A DNA stretch of 42,410 bases from Paracoccaceae bacterium (lineage in GTDB: Bacteria > Pseudomonadota > Alphaproteobacteria > Rhodobacterales > Rhodobacteraceae): the NCBI GenBank assembly GCA_021775315.1, contig JAJFIC010000107.1, positions 1-42,410 on the forward strand, given 5' to 3'. Numbering within the stretch: the stretch's first letter is position 1; each line of letters opens with the position of its first letter. The notes under the pieces were generated by a model. It was not told the DNA's origin. It made no database searches and saw only the letters and a list, made by a program, of their open reading frames with translations. The translations under genes were made by a program, and so were the position numbers. Of this stretch, positions 23,755-32,609 are shown piece by piece.

Positions 23755-24225
23755 ATGAAAAAGATCGCAACCGCACTGGCCATTGCCACCGCACTTAGCC
23801 TGCCCGCAATGGTGCAGGCGAAACCTGTTACCCTGACCACCCAGCTGAAACGCTATGGCGGCGACGGAGCCTATCTGGCGCTGTATCTGACGGATGCCAA
23901 TGGCGCTTACAAAGGCACGCTTTGGATGTCCGGCGGAAAATCGAAATACTACAAACATCTCAGCGATTGGACCCGCGCCAGCGGCGGAAATAAGGCTGAT
24001 ATCAACGGCATAACCGGGGCCAGTGTCGGTGCAGGAAAAACCCTGACGGTTACGGTTGATCTGGCCGACGCGCTGTTTGATGCCGGATATAACTTGCATA
24101 TTGATGCCTCTGTTGAAGATATGCGCGACAGCCCGTCCGAGGTCGTCGTGCCGCTGGATAGCAACAATATCGGCAAATCCTTCAAAGGTCGCCGTTACAT
24201 CAAAGCTTTCAATTTCAAAAAATAA
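23755..24225 (+). CDS. DUF2271 periplasmic protein, candidate FMN carrier
   Basis: The 156-residue protein has a Sec signal peptide (MKKIATALAIATALSLPAMV, cleavage after QA) and a DUF2271 domain, which is beta-rich (YLALYLTDANGAYKGTLWMS). Residues 82-90, DINGITGAS, resemble the (D/N)GxxGA(S/T) signature of proteins that receive covalent FMN from ApbE, with Ser90 as the candidate site. This is inference from the motif and from the ApbE gene in the same operon. The start is set by AAGGA 9 bp upstream and by the signal peptide. It is 21 bp before the PepSY-reductase gene. Likely role is a periplasmic electron carrier. Confidence 0.75.
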   Translation: MKKIATALAIATALSLPAMVQAKPVTLTTQLKRYGGDGAYLALYLTDANGAYKGTLWMSGGKSKYYKHLSDWTRASGGNKADINGITGASVGAGKTLTVTVDLADALFDAGYNLHIDASVEDMRDSPSEVVVPLDSNNIGKSFKGRRYIKAFNFKK

Positions 24226-24246
24226 TTTCCAGACAGGACAGTGCCG

Positions 24247-26466
24247 ATGCTTCGTCAGTTTCACAAAATTCCAGGCCTGATTGCAGGGCTTCTTATCGTT
24301 GTTCTGGCGACCAGCGGTGCTGTTCTGTCGGTTTTACCCGCGGTTGAGCGGGCTGGCGTGCCGACATCTGCCAGCGCGGAAATCAACGTTGCAGAACTGG
24401 CCGGGGCAGTGGTTGATCGCTACCCCGGTGTTGAACAGATCGTGCGCAAGCCGTCTGGTAAAATTGTTGTCTATTACTTCAGGGACGATCTGCCGGGGGC
24501 TGATGTCATTGATCCGGTGACGATTGACAAGGTCGCTGAATACTCGAAATCCGGGTTTCAGCGTTGGATGACCAATTTGCACCGCTCGCTTTTTCTGGAT
24601 GAAACCGGCCGCGCGCTTGCTGGTTTGGGGGCGTTGGCGATGCTGATCCTCAGCTATTCGGGGCTGTCGCTTACGGCCAAACGGCTGGGCGGCTGGCGTA
24701 AACTGACGGGCCGGGTTCGCGGCAACGGCACCCAGCGCCTGCATGTGGAAACCGGACGCATTGCGGTGGCGGCTTTTGTTTTGTCTGCCGCCACGGCGAT
24801 TTACATGTCGCTGGCCAATTTCGGGTTCATTCCCGACGGGTTAAGTGCGGAACCTGTGTTTCCGCGCAACGTCAATGGCGGCGTGACAATGAGCGTCGCT
24901 GACATTGCCGATTTGCAGGCAATCCCGGTGGCTGACCTGCGCGAATTGACCTTTCCATATGCCGATGACCCAAGCGATGTTTTTGCCATCACTTCGGCGA
25001 CGGGTTCGGGCTATATCGACCAATCGACCGGTCAGATGTTAAGCTATCTGCCCAATGATACCACGCGTAACGTTTATGAGTTTATCTTTATGTTGCATAC
25101 CGGGCAGGGCCTGTGGTGGTTGGGTCTGGTGCTTGGACTGGCCGCGGCAATCGTGCCTGTCATGTCGATTACCGGCACCGTGATCTGGTGGCGTGCGCGC
25201 CGCGCGGCCCCAAAAATTGCCCATAATGCCCTGGCCAAATCCGCAGATACGATCATCCTTGTCGGCAGCGAAGGCAACAGCACATGGGGGTTTGCCAAGA
25301 CCTTGCACGATGCCCTGAACGCCCAAGGGTTTGCGGTACACACCGCGCCGATGAACCGGCTGAAACCCGGTTATGCCAAAGCGGAACGCATGTTCATTCT
25401 GGCGGCCACTTATGGCGATGGCGCTGCCCCGGCGACGGCCAATGCCTTTCTTAAACGTCTGGCGGAATCCCCCTCGGCCCCGGATTATCCGGTTGCGGTG
25501 CTGGGCTTCGGCGATCGTCAGTTCCCCAAGTTTTGCCAGTTTGCCGATGATGTGAACGAGGCGCTGGCCCAAGACGGTTGGGAAACCCTGCTGCCAATGG
25601 ACCGGATTGATCGCCAATCTGCCCAGGAGTTTGCCCGTTGGGGTGATGATGTCGGGGCGGCGATGGGGATCAACCTCGATCTTGTGCACAGCCCGGAGCG
25701 CGCCAAGACCAACACTCTGGAATTGCTGGACCGTCAGGATTTTGGTGCCGAGGTTCAGGCCCCCACGACGATCTTTTCCTTTGCTGTGCCGCAAGCCCGT
25801 CAAAGCAGCCTATGGACGCGCCTGTTTGCCCGCCGCTTGCCAAAGTTCAAAGCTGGTGATCTGGTCGGCATTTTGCCACCGGGCAGCGATATGCCTCGGT
25901 TCTATTCTTTGGCTTCGGCCAGCAGCGAAGGTGTGCTTGAGATTTGTGTGCGCAAGCATCCCGGTGGTCTGTGCTCGGAATTCCTGCATGGTTTGCGTAC
26001 CGGGGATCGGATCGACGCGTTTATCAAGCCTAACCCTGATTTTCGTCCGGCCAAGGGTCGCGCCCCAGTGATTTTGGTGGGTGCAGGAACCGGGATCGGC
26101 CCGCTGGCGGGGTTCATTCGCGCCAATCGCAAAGCCCGCCCAATGCATCTTTATTTTGGTGGCCGCGATCCAAAGTCGGATTATTTGTACGAGGGTGAGA
26201 TCAAATCATGGTTGCAAGACAAACGCCTGCACACCGCCAATCTGGCCTTTTCACGGATAACAGACGCGGCTTACGTGCAAAACCGTATCACGGCGGACGC
26301 CGTTGCTTTGCGAGCTTTGCTGGCCGACGGGGCGCAGATCATGGTGTGCGGCGGGCGTGATATGGCGCGCGGCGTGATGGAGGCCATTGATGCGGCATTG
26401 GCCCCAACCGGTCTGAATGCGGCGGTGTTGAAGGCAGAAGGAAGGTATCTTGAAGATGTCTATTGA
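24247..26466 (+). CDS. PepSY-TM / flavodoxin / NAD(P)H reductase fusion protein
   Basis: The 739-residue inner-membrane flavoprotein has a PepSY-associated membrane part (residues 1-320) with spans near 10-30, 123-145, 170-190 and 290-315, and histidines (H6, H112, H166, H284) that could bind heme. A flavodoxin domain is at about 334-475 (ILVGSEGNSTWGFAKTL, ATYGDGAAP). A ferredoxin-NADP reductase-like domain follows at 510-739: FAD motif RFYSLASAS (551-559), VGAGTGIGPLAGF, MVCGGRDMARGV and a terminal YLEDVY aromatic residue. This is the layout of CysJ-type reductases joined to a PepSY membrane domain. It should move electrons from cytosolic NAD(P)H into the membrane or periplasm, possibly to DUF2271. 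GTG 24241 is an alternative start; ATG 24247 has better ribosome-site spacing. Confidence 0.87.
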   Translation: MLRQFHKIPGLIAGLLIVVLATSGAVLSVLPAVERAGVPTSASAEINVAELAGAVVDRYPGVEQIVRKPSGKIVVYYFRDDLPGADVIDPVTIDKVAEYSKSGFQRWMTNLHRSLFLDETGRALAGLGALAMLILSYSGLSLTAKRLGGWRKLTGRVRGNGTQRLHVETGRIAVAAFVLSAATAIYMSLANFGFIPDGLSAEPVFPRNVNGGVTMSVADIADLQAIPVADLRELTFPYADDPSDVFAITSATGSGYIDQSTGQMLSYLPNDTTRNVYEFIFMLHTGQGLWWLGLVLGLAAAIVPVMSITGTVIWWRARRAAPKIAHNALAKSADTIILVGSEGNSTWGFAKTLHDALNAQGFAVHTAPMNRLKPGYAKAERMFILAATYGDGAAPATANAFLKRLAESPSAPDYPVAVLGFGDRQFPKFCQFADDVNEALAQDGWETLLPMDRIDRQSAQEFARWGDDVGAAMGINLDLVHSPERAKTNTLELLDRQDFGAEVQAPTTIFSFAVPQARQSSLWTRLFARRLPKFKAGDLVGILPPGSDMPRFYSLASASSEGVLEICVRKHPGGLCSEFLHGLRTGDRIDAFIKPNPDFRPAKGRAPVILVGAGTGIGPLAGFIRANRKARPMHLYFGGRDPKSDYLYEGEIKSWLQDKRLHTANLAFSRITDAAYVQNRITADAVALRALLADGAQIMVCGGRDMARGVMEAIDAALAPTGLNAAVLKAEGRYLEDVY

Positions 26467-27421
26467 GGCCAAAGTGGATGATCCGGCCCTTAGTGTGATC
26501 AATGGCGCAACGATGGGAACGCGGTATTCTGCAACCTTTCTGGCGCCCCCGAACACTGATCTTTCCGACCTTGATGCTGCATTGTTTGCAGCCGTGGACC
26601 GGGTCGATGCGCAGATGTCGACGTGGAAGCCACGCTCAGACCTGATGCGGTTGAACGGCGCACCAGTTGGGCAATGGGTTGAAATTCCACGCGAATTGAT
26701 GCGGGTTCTGGGTTGCGCGCTGGACATTGGGCGCGTCACAAACGGGGCGTTTGACATCGCCTTGGGGGATTTGACCAATGTCTGGGGGTTCGGGGCCGTG
26801 GGCCAAATGCCTGATGCGCTGGCGATCAAAACCCGGCTTGGTAAAGTTCAGACACCGGCCTTTGAAGCGGTTGAGTTGGACAGTGAGGGGTTGCGCGCGC
26901 GCCGCTTGGAACCGGTTCAGTTGGACCTGTCCGGCATCGCAAAGGGCTTTGGCGTTGATGAAATGATGCGGTGCTTGCATGGATTTGGCATTAAGAACGC
27001 TTTGGTCAGTCTGGACGGTGAACTTAGGGCCAGCGGTCAGAAAACCGCAGATGCACCCTGGTCAGTGGCGATTGAAAAACCGGATTATGCCAATCGCGCA
27101 CCGCTGGGTGTTATCGCGCTGGAAGACGCGGCGATTGCCACGTCAGGCGATTACCGCCATTGGATTGACGTCGGGGATATCCGCCTGTCACACACGATGG
27201 ACCGCCAGTCAGGTGGCCCGCTTAAGAACCGGGTCGCGTCAGTTTCGGTCATAGCTGAAAGTTGCATGGAGGCCGATGCATGGGCCACGGCGCTGATGGT
27301 TATGGGTGATGTTGCTGGCCCGGCATTGGCGCGGGCCAAAGGGCTGCAAGCCTTGTTTGTTACGCGCGATAGGGATGGCATCGGCGAGATCCCGGTGGGT
27401 CAGGTGTTTTGCAGCCCATAA
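26456..27421 (+). CDS. apbE: ApbE-family FAD:protein FMN transferase
   Basis: The 321-residue enzyme attaches FMN from FAD to a Ser/Thr of target proteins. Family motifs are present: GATMGTRYSATF (18-29), TNGAFDIALGDLTNVWGFG, LDLSGIAKGFGVDEMM, NALVSLDGELRASG, ATSGDYRHW and a metal-site region MEADAWATALMVMG. It overlaps the reductase gene by 11 bp. The ATG at 26456 follows a GGAAGG ribosome site. Unlike typical ApbE lipoproteins it shows no signal peptide or lipobox, so it may act in the cytoplasm; this is odd if its target is the secreted DUF2271 protein. It is the last gene of the operon. Confidence 0.92.
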   Translation: MSIEAKVDDPALSVINGATMGTRYSATFLAPPNTDLSDLDAALFAAVDRVDAQMSTWKPRSDLMRLNGAPVGQWVEIPRELMRVLGCALDIGRVTNGAFDIALGDLTNVWGFGAVGQMPDALAIKTRLGKVQTPAFEAVELDSEGLRARRLEPVQLDLSGIAKGFGVDEMMRCLHGFGIKNALVSLDGELRASGQKTADAPWSVAIEKPDYANRAPLGVIALEDAAIATSGDYRHWIDVGDIRLSHTMDRQSGGPLKNRVASVSVIAESCMEADAWATALMVMGDVAGPALARAKGLQALFVTRDRDGIGEIPVGQVFCSP

Positions 27422-27436
27422 TGGCCAGAAAAGCGG

Positions 27437-28258
27437 CTATTGATGCTGTGCATCGGTTGGCCACAGACCTTTGTCCGCCATTTCAGCTTTCAACATGCTG
27501 CAACTGTCGGTCATGATGCCGTCGACGCCAAGGTCGAACAAAAGCCGGATCGTTTGCGGATCATTCACAGTCCAGACATGCATTTTCAACCCGCAACGAT
27601 GGGCGTAAGCGACCGTTTTAGGCGTCACCAGATTGACGCCATATTGGCGCATTGGAAATTGCACACAATGCGCGCCAAGCCGCATTTTCAGCCCAGCTTG
27701 CGCCGCCAGATAAAACCGTACAGAATTAGATACGCCGATGCTGTGACAGGTGTCCGGGCCCAAAATGTCCAGAACCGCCTTGATCCGCCCATCGCTGAAC
27801 GAGCCGATACAGACTTGTGACGTTTTGTTCATCCGCTGGATCAGGTGCGCCATCGGTGCGGTTGCTGGTCCTGTCTTGGCGTCAAGATTAAAAAGGGCGT
27901 CGGGAAAGGCCTCGAAAAGATCAGACAGTTTAGGGATCGCGTGGTTGCCATTGATCGTCAGACTGTCCAAATCCTTATCCGCCAGATCGCCGATTTTCGC
28001 GGTTTCCCCGGTCAGGCGGCCAAGCGTGGCGTCATGAAACACATATGGCGTGCCTTGGGCTGATGTCTGAATATCTGTTTCAAGACAGGGATACCCAAGG
28101 TCAACCGCCGCCTGAAACGCCGCAAATGTGTTTTCCGGCGCATGGTCGCCAGCGCCACGATGGGCAAAAGGCACGATGCCGGGAGCGGCCAGAATATCAT
28201 GAAAGCTGAACACGTCTTTTGCCACGTCATGCGCCTTTGAGCGGAATAGTGATTTCAC
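27437..28258 (-). CDS. Glycerophosphodiester phosphodiesterase
   Basis: The 273-residue enzyme hydrolyses glycerophosphodiesters to glycerol-3-phosphate and an alcohol, recycling phospholipid headgroups. GDPD motifs: H33-R34-G in FAHRGAGDHAPENT, E60-T-D62 metal ligands in CLETDIQTSAQGTPYVFHD with catalytic His75, and VWTVNDPQTIRLLFDLGVDG IMTD near the C-terminus. No signal peptide is visible, so it is cytoplasmic. The start is a GTG (28258) with a poor ribosome site; a downstream start is possible. It is convergent with apbE (15 bp apart) and divergent from the quinone oxidoreductase gene. Confidence 0.9.
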   Translation of the reverse strand: MKSLFRSKAHDVAKDVFSFHDILAAPGIVPFAHRGAGDHAPENTFAAFQAAVDLGYPCLETDIQTSAQGTPYVFHDATLGRLTGETAKIGDLADKDLDSLTINGNHAIPKLSDLFEAFPDALFNLDAKTGPATAPMAHLIQRMNKTSQVCIGSFSDGRIKAVLDILGPDTCHSIGVSNSVRFYLAAQAGLKMRLGAHCVQFPMRQYGVNLVTPKTVAYAHRCGLKMHVWTVNDPQTIRLLFDLGVDGIMTDSCSMLKAEMADKGLWPTDAQHQ

Positions 28259-28320
28259 CGGACATGAAACAGGGTTAGCATCGCCCCCGCAATATCAAAA
28301 TCCGCAAAAAGGAAATTGTC

Positions 28321-29295
28321 ATGACACGCACGGTAATCATTGAAGAATTCGGTGGCTCTGACGCAATGCAGATTGTCGAGCGTGACGTGGGTGAACCCGG
28401 CCCTGGCGAGGTGCGCATCCGTCACAAGGCTTGCGGTTTGAACTTCATCGACGTTTACCAGCGTTCCGGCCTTTATCCGTTGCCCCTGCCGACCGCGCTT
28501 GGCATGGAAGCCGCCGGGATTATTGAGGCTGTTGGTGCCGGTGTTACCCATCTCAAGGTCGGCGACCGCGCGGCGTATGCGTCTATGCCACCGGGGGCTT
28601 ATTGCGATGCGCGGGTTATGCCAGCGGCGCAGATTTGTCCGCTGCCTGATGGCATCACGTTTGAGCAGGGTGCGGCGATGATGTTGAAAGGTTTGACCGT
28701 TCAATACCTGTTTCACCGCACAACGCCGTTGAACAAAGGCGATACCGTGCTGTTTCATGCGGCGGCGGGTGGCGTTGGCCTGATCGCCTGCCAATGGGCG
28801 CGGGCGGCGGGTATCACGTTGATTGCAACCGCTGGCAGTGACGAAAAATGTGCTTTGGCGGCGGCCCATGGTGCCAACCACACGGTCAACTACCGGACCG
28901 AGGATTTCGCTGCGCGTGTAAAGGAAATAACCGGCGGTAAGGGTGTTGATGTGGTGATGGATTCGGTCGGGAAAGACACGTTTGAAGGCTCGCTCGATTG
29001 CCTGAAACCCCTTGGAATGATGATCAGCTTTGGCAACGCATCTGGCCCTGTTGATCCGGTTAACATTGGCATCTTAGGGGCGAAGGGGTCGCTGAAACTG
29101 ACGCGCCCGACTTTGTTCACGCATATTGCAGACCATGAGGCTTGCCAGCAGATGGCAAAGGCATTGTTTGATCGGGTGCTGTCCGGCGCGGTTGAAATTC
29201 GCATCGACCAGCGGTTTGCGCTGGCGGACGTGGCTGCGGCGCATGATGCATTGGAGGCGCGCAAAACCACTGGCGCGACTATTCTGGAGCTTTAA
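28321..29295 (+). CDS. NADPH:quinone oxidoreductase (zinc-free MDR family)
   Basis: The 324-residue enzyme reduces quinones or enones with NADPH. It has the N-terminal GroES-like half (EVRIRHKACGLNFIDVYQRS, ALGMEAAGIIEAVG) and the Rossmann half with VLFHAAAGGVGLIACQWARA and GVDVVMDSVGKDTFEGSL. Zinc-binding cysteines of alcohol dehydrogenases are absent, as in Qor. Length is normal. It stands alone and its stop codon overlaps that of the convergent NRPS-like gene (4 bp), so transcription of either could affect the other. Confidence 0.9.
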   Translation: MTRTVIIEEFGGSDAMQIVERDVGEPGPGEVRIRHKACGLNFIDVYQRSGLYPLPLPTALGMEAAGIIEAVGAGVTHLKVGDRAAYASMPPGAYCDARVMPAAQICPLPDGITFEQGAAMMLKGLTVQYLFHRTTPLNKGDTVLFHAAAGGVGLIACQWARAAGITLIATAGSDEKCALAAAHGANHTVNYRTEDFAARVKEITGGKGVDVVMDSVGKDTFEGSLDCLKPLGMMISFGNASGPVDPVNIGILGAKGSLKLTRPTLFTHIADHEACQQMAKALFDRVLSGAVEIRIDQRFALADVAAAHDALEARKTTGATILEL

Positions 29296-32243
29296 GGCAC
29301 AGGGGCAGGTGCGTCTGCTATAGGTACGGGTTTGGCGTTTTCCGCGTCTTCCAACAGCTTTTGCACGGTCAGCAGACGACCGCTTTGCGGGAATAGGCGC
29401 AGGCCGAGTGTGATGATCGTGCGGGCTGTATCCAGTTCGCCGCAGTTTATCATCTGTTGTGCGGCGGTCGGAAAATACCGCATCGCACATTCTGGGTCTT
29501 GCACGGCGCGCAAGGCCCATTCGGCCGCCCCTGCAGTATCGCCCTGCATGTTCAGGATGAAGGATTGGCACATGGCACCAGCGGACCGGGCCGGGGGTGA
29601 GGCATATATTTGCGCCGCCAGATCGCGGGCGCGTTTGCGCTGGCCGTTTTTCCAAAGGGTTTTGACCAGCTTAATGCCGCCCACCATCCTTGGCCCCGAG
29701 GCCGTCATTAAATTTGTCAGGCAGGCAATCTGGTTTTTTCGGTCTTTCAGGATCAGCGACAATTCATACCAGATCAGCGGAGTTGCCGCATTCGCAGGGG
29801 TGTCTTTCACCAGCGCATGGGCTTTTTGCGGTTGATCCAGTCGATCATAGAGCCGGATCAGAGACACAATCAGCCATTCCGGCGCGACCTCAAAAGACGC
29901 CAACAACGGCTCGAACAGCTCAATCGCAGAGGTCAGATCGCCAATCCGCGCGGCGCGGCGTGCCATGAGGCGGGTATTGTAAATAGATGAGTTCGGGGTT
30001 CCGGGCAGGATTTTGTCAGGGCTGACGGATGAATGTTTGTCGGCCCGGATGATCTGTTCAATCCGCCCAATCCAAGGCGCATGAATTGCGTTTGCGTGGT
30101 GTGTATCCAGATTGTATATGAACAATTGGCCATGCGTCAGATGTTGCCAATCCGCGGCCATCCGGGCGGTCGGAAAGGCAAAATCACGCAGGCAGCGGAC
30201 GTAATGGATGTCGGCCGTAATCGGCGTGTATTCGTGGTGCAGAACCAGCGACCTTGTATGGCTCAGGATGTGGGTCGGATCGTGATCTTTCAACGGTGCA
30301 AAGTTCAGAAAATCAGACGATGTATCCAGAATGAAAACCTTACCGATGCGCAACCCGGCGCGACTGATCCCCGCCGCCAGCGCGTGGGCAAGGCTGCCGC
30401 CCAATGAAAAGCCCGCCAGATCAATCGGTTGGTCGGGAAATGCTGTCTTGAGGTCGGTCAGGAAATCATCAATCAGCGCATTTAGATCGTTCGGAAACCA
30501 ATCAGGGTCGCCCTGTCGCTCAAAAGACAGGCCGTAAACCGTGTTCTTCCCACCCCAATTGGTGATCAGTTGATCCGCCCAGGCGATGTCGCCGGTGACA
30601 CCGGGCAGGCAAATCAGAGGCGGCAGAGCGTCGTCACCTGCCGAAAGCTTTACCAAATGCTGCGCGCTGCGTTCGGCGACCGAACGGTTTGGCAAGGCCC
30701 GATCTATTTGCGCGCGCAGCGTGCTTAACCGGGCGTCAGACAGGAATTCCACCATACTGACGGCACATTGAAACTGCTTTTCAACCCGCGTTATCATCCG
30801 CACGGCAGATAGCGAGGTGCCGCCCAGCCCGAAAAAGTCAGAACTTTCGGTCGGTACTGCGGGGTGCAGGATCTCTGCCCAGATCGCGACAAGCGGATCA
30901 TGTTCCAAGTGTTCGGCTCGACTCGTTGGCGTCTGCTCGCTTGCCAGAATTTTCAGCGCCTGCCGGGTCGTTTCAGCCTCATTACAAAGGCTTAGGCGCG
31001 TCAGGGCGACATTGGGATCGTCTGTGATTTGGTGCAGAATGCGCTTGTATGCGTCTGCGATGGTTTCAAGCAGGTCGTGGCTGAACAGTGCCTTACGGGC
31101 CTCAAAAACCACCTCGGCCCCATCGTCAATATGACGGATGCCAAGATGCAAATCTGCTGACATGGGGCGTTGTGGTGGTGGGCGCATTTCAAAGCGCAAT
31201 CTGCCATCTTGGCCTGCGAAATCATCAAGATCGGTGGCGTCGTGATACGAGATCGTGGCTTTGCTAAGGTTGGGTGTGTAGGGGGCGCTTGTTTTGCAAT
31301 CGCTAAGGCTGGATTGCGCCGCAGCCATCAGGGAATTGAATTGCCCATGCTCGGTAATATCGCTTGTCAGATCAAAGCTATGCAGCATTGGGCCGACAAT
31401 GCTTTGGACTGCTTGTGTTGGGCGGTCGGGGATCGAGACACTGATGCAAGGGTCAGCCTGATCGCAAAATCTTGCCAACAGCAGTTGATAGCTGGCGGCC
31501 CAAACGGTGACGGGGGCCACATTGCTGGCTTGGGCAGTTTTGCGAATCTCTGCAAGAATGCGAGTGGCGATTTTTTTGGTGATGCGGACAGTTTGGGTGG
31601 CTCTATCCGCAGGCAAACCGGTGGTCTGGGGCATCGGCCAAGCAGGCGCTGACGGTGTGACCCGCGCGGTGGTTTGGCGTGATTTCTGCCCGGCCAGATA
31701 CCCAGAAAAGTCGCCAATTTCGGGCAGGTCCGGCGCCATCTGACGGGTATGTTTTTGATAAAAGGCGTGCAAATCCCGCCCGATGATTTGAAAGCTTTTT
31801 TCGTCACAGATCAGATGATGCATCGACAGGCAGAAAACATGGTGCTGCGTTCTATGCCTGAACAGCCGTGCCCGCCAAAGCGCGTTATCCGTCAGATCAA
31901 TCGGGGTCAAAGCGATATTGGTGATGGCCTGTTCAAGGGCTTTGTTTTGCAGATCAAGTGTTTCACCGGCAATTTTGACCGAATTGACAGAGGCTGTGAC
32001 AGAGGCCGCAAATTCCGGTTTCAGCGCGCCATTGACGGACCGCAAGTGCATCGCAAAGGCATCATGGCGATCAACGAGGTCCGCAAACGCGAGCTGAAAC
32101 GCGGTCAGATCAAGCGGTCCGTGCAGGTTCCAGCAAGCAACATTTGTGAATACCGGCAAGCCGGGTTCCAGCCTTTCGGCCGTCACAATCGCTTGTTGAT
32201 AGGGGCTCAACGCGCCACAAAAGCCGCTCGTTATCGTGTTCAC
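29292..32243 (-). CDS. NRPS-like protein: condensation, carrier, thioesterase, TPR; no adenylation domain
   Basis: The 983-residue protein has an unusual domain order. Residues 8-425 form a condensation domain with intact catalytic motif H142-H-L-I-C-D147-E-K-S. Residues 446-515 are a carrier domain with the phosphopantetheine Ser477 in FFGLGGTSLSAV. Residues 535-735 form an alpha/beta-hydrolase thioesterase with the nucleophile Ser613 in AGFSLGGSLAHALA and likely acid near ILDTSS. The last 230 residues are TPR-like helices. No adenylation domain is present, so the carrier must be loaded from elsewhere. Start is GTG with a weak ribosome site. No other NRPS or phosphopantetheinyl transferase gene is in the window. 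It probably joins two pre-activated groups; the product is unknown. Confidence 0.82.
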   Translation of the reverse strand: MNTITSGFCGALSPYQQAIVTAERLEPGLPVFTNVACWNLHGPLDLTAFQLAFADLVDRHDAFAMHLRSVNGALKPEFAASVTASVNSVKIAGETLDLQNKALEQAITNIALTPIDLTDNALWRARLFRHRTQHHVFCLSMHHLICDEKSFQIIGRDLHAFYQKHTRQMAPDLPEIGDFSGYLAGQKSRQTTARVTPSAPAWPMPQTTGLPADRATQTVRITKKIATRILAEIRKTAQASNVAPVTVWAASYQLLLARFCDQADPCISVSIPDRPTQAVQSIVGPMLHSFDLTSDITEHGQFNSLMAAAQSSLSDCKTSAPYTPNLSKATISYHDATDLDDFAGQDGRLRFEMRPPPQRPMSADLHLGIRHIDDGAEVVFEARKALFSHDLLETIADAYKRILHQITDDPNVALTRLSLCNEAETTRQALKILASEQTPTSRAEHLEHDPLVAIWAEILHPAVPTESSDFFGLGGTSLSAVRMITRVEKQFQCAVSMVEFLSDARLSTLRAQIDRALPNRSVAERSAQHLVKLSAGDDALPPLICLPGVTGDIAWADQLITNWGGKNTVYGLSFERQGDPDWFPNDLNALIDDFLTDLKTAFPDQPIDLAGFSLGGSLAHALAAGISRAGLRIGKVFILDTSSDFLNFAPLKDHDPTHILSHTRSLVLHHEYTPITADIHYVRCLRDFAFPTARMAADWQHLTHGQLFIYNLDTHHANAIHAPWIGRIEQIIRADKHSSVSPDKILPGTPNSSIYNTRLMARRAARIGDLTSAIELFEPLLASFEVAPEWLIVSLIRLYDRLDQPQKAHALVKDTPANAATPLIWYELSLILKDRKNQIACLTNLMTASGPRMVGGIKLVKTLWKNGQRKRARDLAAQIYASPPARSAGAMCQSFILNMQGDTAGAAEWALRAVQDPECAMRYFPTAAQQMINCGELDTARTIITLGLRLFPQSGRLLTVQKLLEDAENAKPVPIADAPAPVP

Positions 32244-32609
32244 ACTTCACAACCTGTCCGGGGAATTTCAGTCGACCATGGACAGTCTTATTGGCTGGAG
32301 GACGCCAAGAAAAGATCAAACACGACAAAAAGGGCTAATGAGATTTGATCAAAGGCCGTTCAAAAACTGTCTAGCGGCCTGTTTTCACTGTGTTTTAAGG
32401 CGCTGTACCCATGTGAAAATCGCTGTTGTATCCGGGTTCGTTTGTGCAGGTTAGGTACAGGTAGGAAAGCGCAATTGCCCCGGGGGGCGGTCTTTTCTTG
32501 TATACTGGTGCAGTTGCTTTCTATGATCGCTGCAAAATCCGCGATGCGTAACAGCCGGAAAACACGCCGGATGCCGTGTGAGAGGGTTTTGAGATGAAGG
32601 GATGAACCT
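32244..32609. other. 366-bp intergenic region between divergent NRPS-like and CapA-like genes
   Basis: No convincing gene is seen. The region contains GATCAAA (32314-32320) and the perfect palindrome TTTGATCAAA (32344-32353), possible operator sites near the NRPS-like promoter. TATACT at 32501-32506 is a candidate -10 box for the CapA gene, with no good -35 (TTGCCC at 32475 is 20 bp away). ACACG/CGTGT arms in the CapA leader (about 32562-32580) could form a small hairpin. Confidence 0.4.

Noticed and set aside
32344-32353. TTTGATCAAA as an FNR/Dnr box
   Set aside because: The TTGAT and ATCAA halves overlap with no 4-bp centre, so it does not fit the consensus.
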